Assembly: GCF_902859595.1 (NCBI RefSeq)
Contig: NZ_CADIJQ010000008.1
Coordinates: 275,721-339,720 of the forward strand
Direction of reading: 5' to 3'
Length of the DNA stretch: 64,000 bases
Source of the DNA: Achromobacter kerstersii
Lineage (GTDB): Bacteria; Pseudomonadota; Gammaproteobacteria; Burkholderiales; Burkholderiaceae_B
The position numbers were made by a program, and so were the translations under genes. This document shows positions 54,181-62,222 of the stretch, one piece after another; positions within the stretch are counted from its first letter, which is position 1, and the number at the start of each line of letters is the position of its first letter. The notes beneath the pieces are model-generated. The model searched no databases. It saw nothing but the letters and a program-made list of their open reading frames with translations, and had not been told where the DNA came from.

Positions 54181-55380
54181 ATGAAGAACACCTTGAACGC
54201 GGCCGTGGCCGCCGCATTGCTGAGCCTGGGCGCGGCCGCCCACGCCGACGACAGCGTGATCCGCATCGGCTTCATCACCGATATGTCGGGCTTGTCGGCA
54301 GACGCCGATGGCCCCGGTGGCGCCGAAGCCATCAAGATGGCGGTGGCGGACATGGGCGGCGCCATCGACGGCAAAAAGATTGAAGTGCTGGTGGCCGACC
54401 ACCAGAACCGCGCCGACATCGCGTCGTCGCGAGCGCGCGAATGGCTGGACCAGAAAGGCGTAGACATGCTGATCGCGGGCGCGAACTCGGCCGCCGCACT
54501 GGCCATGGCGAAGGTGGCCGAAGAAAAGAAGACGCCGTTCTTCGTGGTCAGCGCGGGTGCGTCGGAATTGACGAACGCGCAGTGCACGCCCTACACGGTG
54601 CACTACGTGTACGACACGGTATCGCTGTCGCGCGGCACGGCCCGCGCCATGCTCAAGGAAGGCAATAAGGACTGGTACTTCCTGACGGTGGACCACGCCT
54701 TCGGCCATGCGCTGGAGCGCGACGCGTCCGCCGTGGTGCAAGCCAATGGCGGTCAGGTGAAGGGCCGCGTGCGGCACCCACTGAACACGGCAGACTTCTC
54801 GTCATACATCTTGCAGGCGCAGGCGTCGGGCGCAACCGTATTGGGTTTGGCGAACTCCGCCAACGACACCAGCAACGCCGTGAAGGCCGCCGCAGAATTC
54901 GGGTTGACGCCCAAGATGAAGATCGCCGGCCTGCTGGTGCTGATCACCGACATCCACGCGCTGGGCCTGGCCGCCGCGCAAGACATGTACCTGACCACGG
55001 CCTGGTACTGGGACCAGGACGACGCGTCGCGCAAGTGGGCGGCGCGCTTTGAAGAGCGCATGAAGAAGAAGCCGTCGATGCTGCAAGCGGGCGATTATTC
55101 GGTCACCACTACCTATCTGAATGCGGTGAAAGCCACCGGCACGACCGATGGCGACACGATCATGAAGTGGGTAAAGAGCAACCCCGTGAATGACTTCTTC
55201 GTTCAGAACGCGACGGTCCGCGCAGACGGCCTACTGGTGCACGACATGTATCTGATGCAGGTGAAGAAGCCCGCGGAATCCAAGGGGCCGTGGGACTACT
55301 ACAAGCTGATCGCGAAGATTCCGGGTGGCGACATCTACACGTCGCCACAGGAATCCAAGTGCCGCTTGATGACGCCCTGA
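54181..55380 (+). CDS. ABC transporter substrate-binding protein (Leu/Ile/Val type)
   Basis: A 399-residue periplasmic protein with a signal peptide (cleavage near GAAAHADDSV) and a type 1 receptor fold of the Peripla_BP_6 group (IRIGFITDMSGLSADADGPG, GANSAAALAMAKVAEEKK). No permease or ATPase genes are adjacent. Its position between BKACE and SDR genes suggests it binds the substrate or precursor of that pathway, perhaps a betaine-like or hydroxy acid compound. Confidence 0.92.
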   Translation: MKNTLNAAVAAALLSLGAAAHADDSVIRIGFITDMSGLSADADGPGGAEAIKMAVADMGGAIDGKKIEVLVADHQNRADIASSRAREWLDQKGVDMLIAGANSAAALAMAKVAEEKKTPFFVVSAGASELTNAQCTPYTVHYVYDTVSLSRGTARAMLKEGNKDWYFLTVDHAFGHALERDASAVVQANGGQVKGRVRHPLNTADFSSYILQAQASGATVLGLANSANDTSNAVKAAAEFGLTPKMKIAGLLVLITDIHALGLAAAQDMYLTTAWYWDQDDASRKWAARFEERMKKKPSMLQAGDYSVTTTYLNAVKATGTTDGDTIMKWVKSNPVNDFFVQNATVRADGLLVHDMYLMQVKKPAESKGPWDYYKLIAKIPGGDIYTSPQESKCRLMTP

Positions 55381-55459
55381 GCCGGGTGCGCCCTCCGCGC
55401 CCTCCACACCCGCTTCGCACGCTGCCCCTGCCGCGCCCGACACACCTCTAGGAACACCC

Positions 55460-56263
55460 ATGACCTCGCAAGACTTGACCGCCCTGCCGGTGGACCTGAG
55501 CGGCCGCCGCGTCATCATCACCGCCGGCGCATCAGGCATCGGCGCGGCGCTAGCCGATGCCTTTGCCGACCGCGGCGCGCGCGTGCATCTGTGTGATGTG
55601 GACGACGGCGCCTTGGCCCACTGCCGCCACGCCTGGAGCCGCGCCGACGTCAGCCGCCGCGACGACATCGACCGCTACATGCAGACCGCGCTAGCGCACC
55701 TGGGCGGGCTGGACGTGCTGGTGAACAACGCCGGCATTGCCGGCCCCACCGCCAGCGTCACCGACATTGAACCGGCCGACCTGAGCGCCACGCTCGACAT
55801 CAACCTGGCGTCGCAGTTTCACACCGTGCGCCACGCCGTGCCCGCGCTGCGCGAAGCCGGTGGCGGCTCCATCATCAACATCAGTTCCGTGGCGGGCCGC
55901 ATGGGGTTGCCCATGCGCACGCCCTATGCCGCGTCCAAATGGGGCGTGGTGGGGCTGACGCGGTCGTTGGCCGTGGAGCTGGGCACCTACGGCATCCGCG
56001 TTAACGCCCTGCTGCCGGGCTTGGTGGCTGGCCCGCGCATCGACCGCGTCATCGCCGCCCGGGCGCGCACCATGGGGCTCACGGTGGAAGAAGAAACCAA
56101 GCTGGAATTGGCGGGCGTCAGCCTTCGGCAATTCGTAAGCGCCGCCGATATCGCGAACATGGCCCTGTTCCTGGCCAGCCCATTTGGCGCGATGATCAGC
56201 GGGCAAGCCATCAGCATCGACGGCGATCTGCAATCGCTGCCGTGGCAGCCGCCGGCGGACTGA
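55460..56263 (+). CDS. SDR-family oxidoreductase
   Basis: A 267-residue short-chain dehydrogenase: cofactor motif TAGASGIGAALADAFADRGA (first Gly as Ala in position TAGASGIG), NNAG at about residue 90, catalytic Ser in NISSVAGRM and Y-x-x-x-K in YAASKWGVVG. An Asp after the second strand (CDVDDG) indicates NAD preference. It probably oxidises a hydroxy acid to the keto acid cleaved by the BKACE enzyme two genes upstream. Confidence 0.92.
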   Translation: MTSQDLTALPVDLSGRRVIITAGASGIGAALADAFADRGARVHLCDVDDGALAHCRHAWSRADVSRRDDIDRYMQTALAHLGGLDVLVNNAGIAGPTASVTDIEPADLSATLDINLASQFHTVRHAVPALREAGGGSIINISSVAGRMGLPMRTPYAASKWGVVGLTRSLAVELGTYGIRVNALLPGLVAGPRIDRVIAARARTMGLTVEEETKLELAGVSLRQFVSAADIANMALFLASPFGAMISGQAISIDGDLQSLPWQPPAD

Positions 56264-56274
56264 CGCGCGGCGTG

Positions 56275-57204
56275 CTACCCGATCAGCTGGATCGTGTCCG
56301 CAAAAACGCCCGCCCGGCGCGCTTGCGCGGTGGCGTGCAGCGCGCCCAACAAACGCTCAGCCAGTTCCTGGTTTTGCGCCTCTCTGCGGGTGATCAACAC
56401 GAACTCGAACCACTGCCGCGAGGTGAGCGGCAGCGCGACGATGTCGGGATAGACGGACGCAATATCCGACGCCGACAACGCATTGACCAGGCTGATGCCT
56501 TTCACGGCGCGCACCGTTCCCGGCACCAAGGTCATGTGCGCTTGCATGCTGGAATCCAACGCTGCGGTATCACCAATGTCGCCCTGCGCGACCACGTAAT
56601 CGGACCACAGCGGCTTCACGAACGACTCCGGTGAAATATCCGCTACCGCAATCGCCCCGCGCTGCGCCAGGGGATGCTCGCGGTGCACGATAGCCATGAC
56701 GTCGGTGCGCAGAAAAGGCGTGAAGTTCAGACGCGGGCTGTCGCGCCCGACCGCGCCCAGGCCAAAGTCAGCCCGCATGGTTTCGACTGCGCTGATCACC
56801 TGCACCGACGATTCCACGTCCACCGAGAAGGGCCGCTTGCCATGTTCATCCACATAGCGCTTCACGGCCTCGGGCGCATACACCAGGGCCAGCGCAGGCG
56901 AGGACGCAATACGCAAACCGCGCCCGCCAAACTGCTCGATGCTGTGCAGCGCTTCGTCGATACGCACCAGCTCGTCCAGCACGAACTTCGCTTCGGTGTA
57001 GAGATATTGCCCGGCTTCCGTGGGCCGCAGGGTCTTGTGCGAGCGGTCAAACAACTGCACGCCCGTGGCGCTTTCCAGCCGCGACACGGCATGGCTGATC
57101 GCGGGCTGTGTCAGGCTCATCACCTGCGCGGCCTGACGCGTCGAACCGGTCATGACGACCGTATAGAAGATGCGCAGATCGTGGATATTGAAATTGCGCT
57201 TCAT
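56275..57204 (-). CDS. LysR-family regulator
   Basis: A 309-residue LysR protein with HTH in the first 65 residues (LRIFYTVVMTGSTRQAAQVM, LTQPAISHAVSRLE) and a normal-length effector domain. It converges on the SDR gene with 11 bp between stops and is 4 bp downstream of the DUF1254 gene, with which it is co-transcribed. The target is probably the BKACE/SDR unit; this is inferred from position. Confidence 0.9.
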   Translation of the reverse strand: MKRNFNIHDLRIFYTVVMTGSTRQAAQVMSLTQPAISHAVSRLESATGVQLFDRSHKTLRPTEAGQYLYTEAKFVLDELVRIDEALHSIEQFGGRGLRIASSPALALVYAPEAVKRYVDEHGKRPFSVDVESSVQVISAVETMRADFGLGAVGRDSPRLNFTPFLRTDVMAIVHREHPLAQRGAIAVADISPESFVKPLWSDYVVAQGDIGDTAALDSSMQAHMTLVPGTVRAVKGISLVNALSASDIASVYPDIVALPLTSRQWFEFVLITRREAQNQELAERLLGALHATAQARRAGVFADTIQLIG

Positions 57205-57208
57205 ACCC

Positions 57209-58693
57209 CTACTTCGCCACGCGTTCAATTTCTGGCGACACCCACTTTCCGCTCAGCAAATCCGGCTTCGGCCAGTAATACCGCATCGTCACCATGAATG
57301 GGCCATCGGGCGCGGGCAGCCAATTGGATTCCTTGCCCTTGCCCGGCGATTGCGCCTGGATGTAAAGCGTCAACCCGCCGTCCGGGTCTTTCTTCAGCGA
57401 CGGCAGCATGGGCGAATTGATCAGATATCGATTGATGGCGTTCGGCGCCAGCAACTGTTCGGGCAAGCGATACATCGTCATGGACCAGAACGCGTTGACG
57501 GGCGGCAGGCTGCGTGGCGCAAAACGCAATGTGTACGCGTACTTGCCATCCAGCTCCTGACCGCGGCTGTCTTTCTCCAGCACGGGGTATAGCGCCTCTT
57601 CGCGCGAGTTGGCGCCGATGCCCACTTGCGTACCGGTCGCGCGCGCCAGGTAGTTGTTTTTCAACGTGCTGCGGTCGCCAAACAGCGTGTCGGTTTTGCC
57701 GCCGAGCGCCGTGCGGTTCTTGTCGATATCGTTTTGCGCCGTATGCATGCCTTCCCGCAGCGCGCGGCGCAGCCGGGGGTCCAGGCTTTCCGCCTTGTAA
57801 GGCTCGCCCGGCCGGATGCCGATGCTGGCAAAGCGTTCGCGCAGCCATTTCTCGGTAGGATGCGTGGGCGCAAATTGCATCAGAAAGGCCAGCTGGTTAT
57901 AGAACTCCAGCGACGTGCGCATCTCACCAGGCGGCACCGGAGGTATCCACTCAACGGCCGCAGGCGCTGGCGGCGCGGGCCGCTGGGCAAAGGTCGATAG
58001 CGGCTGAATCTTGTAGCGCGACTGGATGCGTTTGACGTTTTCAAGGTCGGCCGCGTTGAACAGCTGCGTGCGGCCCACCATGTTGACGAGTTCCGTTTCG
58101 GACTTGATCACCTTGGTAATGCCTGCCGGTACCTTACCGTTCCAGCGCGGACCCGCGATCAGGAAATTGCCACCGCCGTTACCCGTGCTGCGGCTGCCGA
58201 TATACGCAAAATTGTACGTATACAGATCCATCAATTGCAGAACAAAGTAGCGCCGCTTTTCCATCGGCGGCACGCTGATGACGACGGGCTCCGCCCGCAG
58301 ATCCAGCACGGCGAATGAATACGGCGTGTCGGAATTCGGCGTGACAAAGGCCGTGTCTTCCGGCGTGAACACGCGCGCAATGTTGTTGACCGTGTTGAAC
58401 GGCCCCTTGTACTGCGGGTTGCTCTTGTCGATGCTGAACGCATACATGGTCTGGTAGCTGGCGACCATGGGCGTGCCATACAGATAGGCTTCGCTGGCGA
58501 TGCTGCGCGCTTGTTGCGCCGTGACGCCATGGATACCGACCGACTGCGACCCCGTGGCCTCGTCGGGCGACGTGAAGCTGCACCCGGCCAGCCCTGCCGT
58601 CAGGCCGGCGGCAACCACGGTGGCGGTGAGCCAACGCGCAGGCGCGCGTCGTGCAAGGCAGGAAAATCCAGTGATACTCTGGCGGTCGCGCAT
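57209..58693 (-). CDS. DUF1254/DUF1214 lipoprotein
   Basis: A 494-residue protein with a lipoprotein signal peptide (lipobox LAGC near residue 37). DUF1254 occupies the N-terminal half (SEAYLYGTPMVASYQTMYAF, NSDTPYSFAVLDLRAEP) and DUF1214 the C-terminal half (FWSMTMYRLPEQLLAPN, YIQAQSPG). The function of the family is unknown; it is exported to the envelope. ATG 58693 begins the signal peptide although the frame is open about 75 codons upstream. Confidence 0.9.
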   Translation of the reverse strand: MRDRQSITGFSCLARRAPARWLTATVVAAGLTAGLAGCSFTSPDEATGSQSVGIHGVTAQQARSIASEAYLYGTPMVASYQTMYAFSIDKSNPQYKGPFNTVNNIARVFTPEDTAFVTPNSDTPYSFAVLDLRAEPVVISVPPMEKRRYFVLQLMDLYTYNFAYIGSRSTGNGGGNFLIAGPRWNGKVPAGITKVIKSETELVNMVGRTQLFNAADLENVKRIQSRYKIQPLSTFAQRPAPPAPAAVEWIPPVPPGEMRTSLEFYNQLAFLMQFAPTHPTEKWLRERFASIGIRPGEPYKAESLDPRLRRALREGMHTAQNDIDKNRTALGGKTDTLFGDRSTLKNNYLARATGTQVGIGANSREEALYPVLEKDSRGQELDGKYAYTLRFAPRSLPPVNAFWSMTMYRLPEQLLAPNAINRYLINSPMLPSLKKDPDGGLTLYIQAQSPGKGKESNWLPAPDGPFMVTMRYYWPKPDLLSGKWVSPEIERVAK

Positions 58694-58878
58694 GGTTTGC
58701 TCCAACACGGTCAAGATGTTGGCAACGCCCAGGTGGCGGCAGCGTCGCAGGCAAGGCAGAATTTCCGGGGACGATTCTGGCATATTTCCCGGCAATGAAG
58801 AAGAAAGGGTGTGGCGCGCGCGCCGCATCAGCGCACTGAAACGTCCGGCAGGGCGTCCGCGCGCGGTACAACCCCACG

Positions 58879-58930
58879 TTGCGACCCCGCTTTGCAATCC
58901 CGCTTTGCAGCCCCGCATTGCAATCCCTCA
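58879..58930 (+). repeat. 13-bp tandem repeat, four units
   Basis: Units TTGCGACCCCGCT, TTGCAATCCCGCT, TTGCAGCCCCGCA and TTGCAATCCCTCA lie directly upstream of the hypothetical gene at 58939, ending nine bases before its ATG. Confidence 0.92.
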
Positions 58931-58938
58931 GGTACATC

Positions 58939-59526
58939 ATGCAAGACGACGACTCCGCCCGCCCCACCGTCCCGGACACCAATGTGCGGGCGTCTTCCTA
59001 CTACGTATTGCAGGCGCAGCACGTGTGCAAGCAATGTGGGCAGGCCACGCCGGTGTTCGCGCTAGCCGTGCCGCCCGGCTATGAAAGCACCGAAGCCGAC
59101 AGCGAGCTGGACGAAAACGAAGACAGCCTTGGCCTGGCGCCGGGGGATTTTCACGACTGGCTGTTCCGCCCTGAGGCATGGCAGACGATACCCGGCCCGG
59201 CCTTGCTTTCCCAGGTCTACATGCTATCGGCGGATGTCGCATTGACCTTGCAAAGTCTGGCGCCAGCATTGCGTCAGGATGCCACGCAACAAGAACAATG
59301 GACCAACTTCTGCGAGCATTGCGGCAGCGCGGTGTGGGAAGGCGGGCTGTACCCGACCCCGGGTCAGCCCTTTTGCCCGAAGGACGATGCCGCCGCCGCG
59401 CAGATCACCGTGCACACCGTTGACGCGCCGTTCGATGGCTACGCCCGCATGATCTGGACAGACGGCTATCGGAATAAGTGGCCGTTGTTCAAACGGCTGG
59501 GCGTGGCGTGCAGCGAGGGGGAATGA
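58939..59526 (+). CDS. Hypothetical protein with two CxxC knuckles
   Basis: A 195-residue soluble protein. CKQCGQ (near residue 30) and CEHCGS (near residue 130) look like halves of a zinc site, with a final Cys at the C-terminus. Other features are an acidic stretch (STEADSELDENEDS) and a Trp-rich second half. I do not recognise a family beyond similar hypothetical proteins of Burkholderiales. ATG 58939 is the first after the tandem repeat; the frame is open upstream through the repeat itself. Confidence 0.75.
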   Translation: MQDDDSARPTVPDTNVRASSYYVLQAQHVCKQCGQATPVFALAVPPGYESTEADSELDENEDSLGLAPGDFHDWLFRPEAWQTIPGPALLSQVYMLSADVALTLQSLAPALRQDATQQEQWTNFCEHCGSAVWEGGLYPTPGQPFCPKDDAAAAQITVHTVDAPFDGYARMIWTDGYRNKWPLFKRLGVACSEGE

Positions 59527-59577
59527 TTGCTGGCGCGTCTGGCGGCGGCAATCGGCCGCCGCTAACGCATCCCATGC

Positions 59578-60141
59578 TTACGCGTCGACTTCCTGCGCTT
59601 GCTCCGTCAGGTTTTCCAGGTGATGCAACGGAATGGCGACGATGGCGCTTTCCGAGGCGCTCGCGTCGGTCGTCAGATGCTGGATCAGATCCACCGTGGT
59701 CGAGCGGCGCGTCAGCATCAGGCAGGTGACCTCGCCATCGATAACGCGCGTCGCATGCCAGCACCCCGGCCGCATGCAGATGCCCTGCCCTTGCGGCACG
59801 CGAAACGCGGCAAGCGTGGCCAGATCGGGGCTGCCATCCGCGGCGCTCTGCGCCACCACTTGAATGATCTCGCCGGTCAGCGGCACGATGGCCTGCTGCG
59901 TCAGCAAGTGCTTTTCCAGATTCGTGATTTCCGTGGACGGGCTGCGATAGTTCACCCACAACAGTTCGGCATCACCGCCCGCGCCCGTGTTGAACACATG
60001 CTCCTGCCAAAAATCGGTGGCAGGGTTCGAGAACAACGGTACGCCGTTGCCGTCCGGCATCGGCTTGCCCAGCATCCAGCCGTACGCGGTAAAGGCGTCG
60101 GGTGTCAGAACATTGACTTCCAATTGCTTGTTGCTTGTCAT
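59578..60141 (-). CDS. allA: Ureidoglycolate lyase
   Basis: A 187-residue cupin-like enzyme that splits ureidoglycolate into glyoxylate and urea at the end of purine (allantoin) degradation. The C-terminal half has FRVPQGQGICMRPGCWHATRV, with residues typical of the active site, and CLMLTRRST. It is somewhat longer than E. coli AllA. No other allantoin genes are nearby. Its ATG overlaps the stop of a DUF3596 gene (ATGA), an unexpected coupling. Confidence 0.85.
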   Translation of the reverse strand: MTSNKQLEVNVLTPDAFTAYGWMLGKPMPDGNGVPLFSNPATDFWQEHVFNTGAGGDAELLWVNYRSPSTEITNLEKHLLTQQAIVPLTGEIIQVVAQSAADGSPDLATLAAFRVPQGQGICMRPGCWHATRVIDGEVTCLMLTRRSTTVDLIQHLTTDASASESAIVAIPLHHLENLTEQAQEVDA

Positions 60142-60377
60142 GCGGAACCCTGTGATGGCTTGGGCGAAGCGCCGCGTTTCGGAAATTCGGCGTCGTAGTC
60201 GAAATCGCCGCGGGCAATGGCTTCCAGAATGGCTGCGCGCCGATCCGCAGCGCGCTTGAGGTTGGCGGCCGTGGGTTTGACGCGGATGCGCTCGACGCAG
60301 TGCCGGCCTTCAAAAAAGAAGCCGATCTCGATCGACGATTCCGACGCGGGCCTGACCCCATCGAACCCCTGGCTCAT
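60138..60377 (-). CDS. Orphan DUF3596 (integrase arm-type DNA-binding) protein
   Basis: A 79-residue protein matching the N-terminal arm-DNA-binding domain of phage integrases: GVRPASESSIEIGFFFEGR, RIRVKPTAANLKRAADRRA and IARGDFDYDAEFP are the three blocks of DUF3596. The core-binding and catalytic domains are missing and the frame ends cleanly, overlapping allA by four bases. It may be a domesticated integrase fragment acting as a small DNA-binding protein. Confidence 0.8.
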   Translation of the reverse strand: MSQGFDGVRPASESSIEIGFFFEGRHCVERIRVKPTAANLKRAADRRAAILEAIARGDFDYDAEFPKRGASPKPSQGSA

Positions 60378-60451
60378 CGCCTTTCCCGTGGTGATTGCTG
60401 ATGGGCGACATGATATCGCTTCAACGTGACGGGTGTAACCCTGGGTTGAAG

Positions 60452-61252
60452 TCAGGGCGCGCTGCGGGATTCAAGGTCCATTGCCTCGGGCCATATGACC
60501 CGAGGCGCCCAGCGCAACGCCAGGTTGTACGCGGGCACATCGTTCGCGTCCCGTGGTTCGATGTCGCAAGGCGGCAAGGCTTGCGGGCCTTGCTGCATAT
60601 AGGTGCAGACGTAGGCCCAGAGGTTGTCAAGATCGTGGTTGTAGGTGCTGAGGTGGAAGCGTTCGATGACGTCATTCGTGCCGGGTTTGACGATGGCAAT
60701 CGATACGCCCCACTTGATCATCAAACCGCCGCCAGTGGTAGCGCCCCATTGTTCCCAGACTTCTGCGCGGACATCGTCCCAGGGGTAGCTGGCCGTGGTG
60801 ACGTACCAGCGAGTGAAGGGGTTCCACCAGACCATGTGGAAGCCGTAGACGTAGATGCGGCGGCGGGCGCGGTTGAAGCGGATGGGGAGGTCGCGTGGAG
60901 GCAGGACATCAGCCTTCACAAAGAGAAAGACCGAATAGCATCCGATCAAAAAAGTCGCGCACATCCAAATTATTAAACCTATCCAAGACTGACTAGGTCC
61001 CGAAGTGATTGCGTGTCCTATTGCATCAGGTATACGGAAAACGAGACCAAACAGCGGAGGGCACAAGAAAACCGGCGTCAGCACGAGCAGGCCTCGCACC
61101 GCCGAGGATCGTCGAGAAAGTTCCAGATACGTGTCGTCCAGATAGTTTGGGGCGCATTCATGCAGTGCCGGAGCCACTTCCGGCGGCGCGTTCGGACCCG
61201 GAAGATCACGCTTCCAACCGGCGCATGGCGGATTGAGCTGGGGCTTGATCAT
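60452..61252 (-). CDS. DUF6708-like membrane protein, copy A (putative immunity)
   Basis: A 266-residue member of a three-gene tandem family. Residues 1-50 (KLNPPCAGW-like start, ELSRRSS) and 118-266 (DLPIRFNRARRRIYVYGFHM, WEQWGATTGGGLMIKWGVS) are nearly the same in all copies; residues about 55-115 contain two membrane helices that differ. I recall the conserved part as DUF6708, found next to type VI secretion effectors. The ATG at 61252 overlaps a decayed effector tail. Last gene of the array. Confidence 0.75.
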   Translation of the reverse strand: MIKPQLNPPCAGWKRDLPGPNAPPEVAPALHECAPNYLDDTYLELSRRSSAVRGLLVLTPVFLCPPLFGLVFRIPDAIGHAITSGPSQSWIGLIIWMCATFLIGCYSVFLFVKADVLPPRDLPIRFNRARRRIYVYGFHMVWWNPFTRWYVTTASYPWDDVRAEVWEQWGATTGGGLMIKWGVSIAIVKPGTNDVIERFHLSTYNHDLDNLWAYVCTYMQQGPQALPPCDIEPRDANDVPAYNLALRWAPRVIWPEAMDLESRSAP

Positions 61253-61336
61253 GACGCGTCCTCCGTCACGCCGAGACGTGGCCGCAGCGGACAAGGTCGC
61301 CCTTGTCAGTGACAAACAACAATTCCCTCGTCAGCG
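61253..61336 (-). pseudogene. Decayed effector 3' end between DUF6708 copies A and B
   Basis: Read on the minus strand the spacer can be translated as a short peptide with ELLFVTDKGDL, which aligns to EITFWPDREDL at the end of the effector (63059); after a frame change it continues GVTEDAS with a TGA overlapping the next ATG, matching SMTEEA of the effector. Confidence 0.6.
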
Positions 61337-62146
61337 TCATTGCCCCGGCCCCTCCAGCACTCGTGATCCTTCGCTAGACCTCGACTCCCAATCCATCGCT
61401 TTCGGCCACTCCACCCGAGGCGCCCAGCGTAATGCCAAGTTGTACGCCGGCACATCGTTCGCATTGCGCGGTTCGATGTTGCAAGGCGGCAAGGCTTGCG
61501 GGCCTTGCTGCATGTAGGTGCAGACGTAGGCCCAGACGTTGTCGAGGTCGTGGTTGTAGGTGCTGAGGTGGAAGCGTTCGATGACGTCATTGGTGTTGGG
61601 TTTCACGATGGCAATCGATACGCCCCACTTGATCATCAAACCACCGCCAGAGGTGGCACCCCATTGTTCCCAGACTTCCGCGCGGACGTCGTCCCAGGGG
61701 TAGCTGGCTGTGGTGACGTACCAGCGAGTGAAGGGGTTCCACCAGACCATGTGGAAGCCGTAGACGTAGATGCGGCGGCGGGCTCGGTTGAAGCGGATGG
61801 GGAGATCGCGGGGTGGGGAGACGTCGAAGCGATAAGCAAGATAGGCCGTCGTGGAGAGTATTCCGAAGAACAGCAGCTCTGTCACTATGGAGTCAAAGCT
61901 GAGTTCAACCCCTCCTCGACTCAAGAGAATAAGTGGTCGCCTTGCTAGAAAATATGCGCAAAGTGGCACAAACAAGAGCAGCAAACCGCGAATATTGGAC
62001 GAACGCCTCGATAGTTCCATATATATTTCATCAACATGATTGGGCGCGTCCTCCCGCAGCGTTGCCGCAACTTCGGTCGGATCATTAGGTCCCGGTAGAT
62101 CGCGTTGCCATCCTGCGCAGGGCGGATTGAGTTTTGATCTGGCCAT
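61337..62146 (-). CDS. DUF6708-like membrane protein, copy B (putative immunity)
   Basis: A 269-residue paralog of copies A and C with the same start (SKLNPPCAGWQRDLPGPND) and the same large C-terminal domain, but a different hydrophobic segment (about residues 54-108). The proteins are probably anchored in the inner membrane with the conserved domain in the cytoplasm. Its start overlaps the stop of a short effector-tail remnant. ATG 62146 is fixed by alignment with the other copies. Confidence 0.75.
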   Translation of the reverse strand: MARSKLNPPCAGWQRDLPGPNDPTEVAATLREDAPNHVDEIYMELSRRSSNIRGLLLLFVPLCAYFLARRPLILLSRGGVELSFDSIVTELLFFGILSTTAYLAYRFDVSPPRDLPIRFNRARRRIYVYGFHMVWWNPFTRWYVTTASYPWDDVRAEVWEQWGATSGGGLMIKWGVSIAIVKPNTNDVIERFHLSTYNHDLDNVWAYVCTYMQQGPQALPPCNIEPRNANDVPAYNLALRWAPRVEWPKAMDWESRSSEGSRVLEGPGQ

Positions 62147-62222
62147 TACGCTTCCTCGGTCATGCTGATGCGGGCTTCGCCGGTAAGACCGTCCTTGGCA
62201 GGCGCAATAGTGGCTGCTCTCA
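62147..62222 (-). pseudogene. Effector 3' end remnant between DUF6708 copies B and C
   Basis: A 25-codon open frame on the minus strand ends GEARISMTEEA and a stop directly before copy B, the same ending as the full effector at 63059 (GYARISMTEEA). Its first part has ATI followed by unrelated or decayed sequence. Confidence 0.75.

Noticed and set aside
60138..60377. Start of an active prophage or integrative element at the DUF3596 gene
   Set aside because: Only the arm domain is present, the neighbours are not phage genes, and no attachment repeat was seen.
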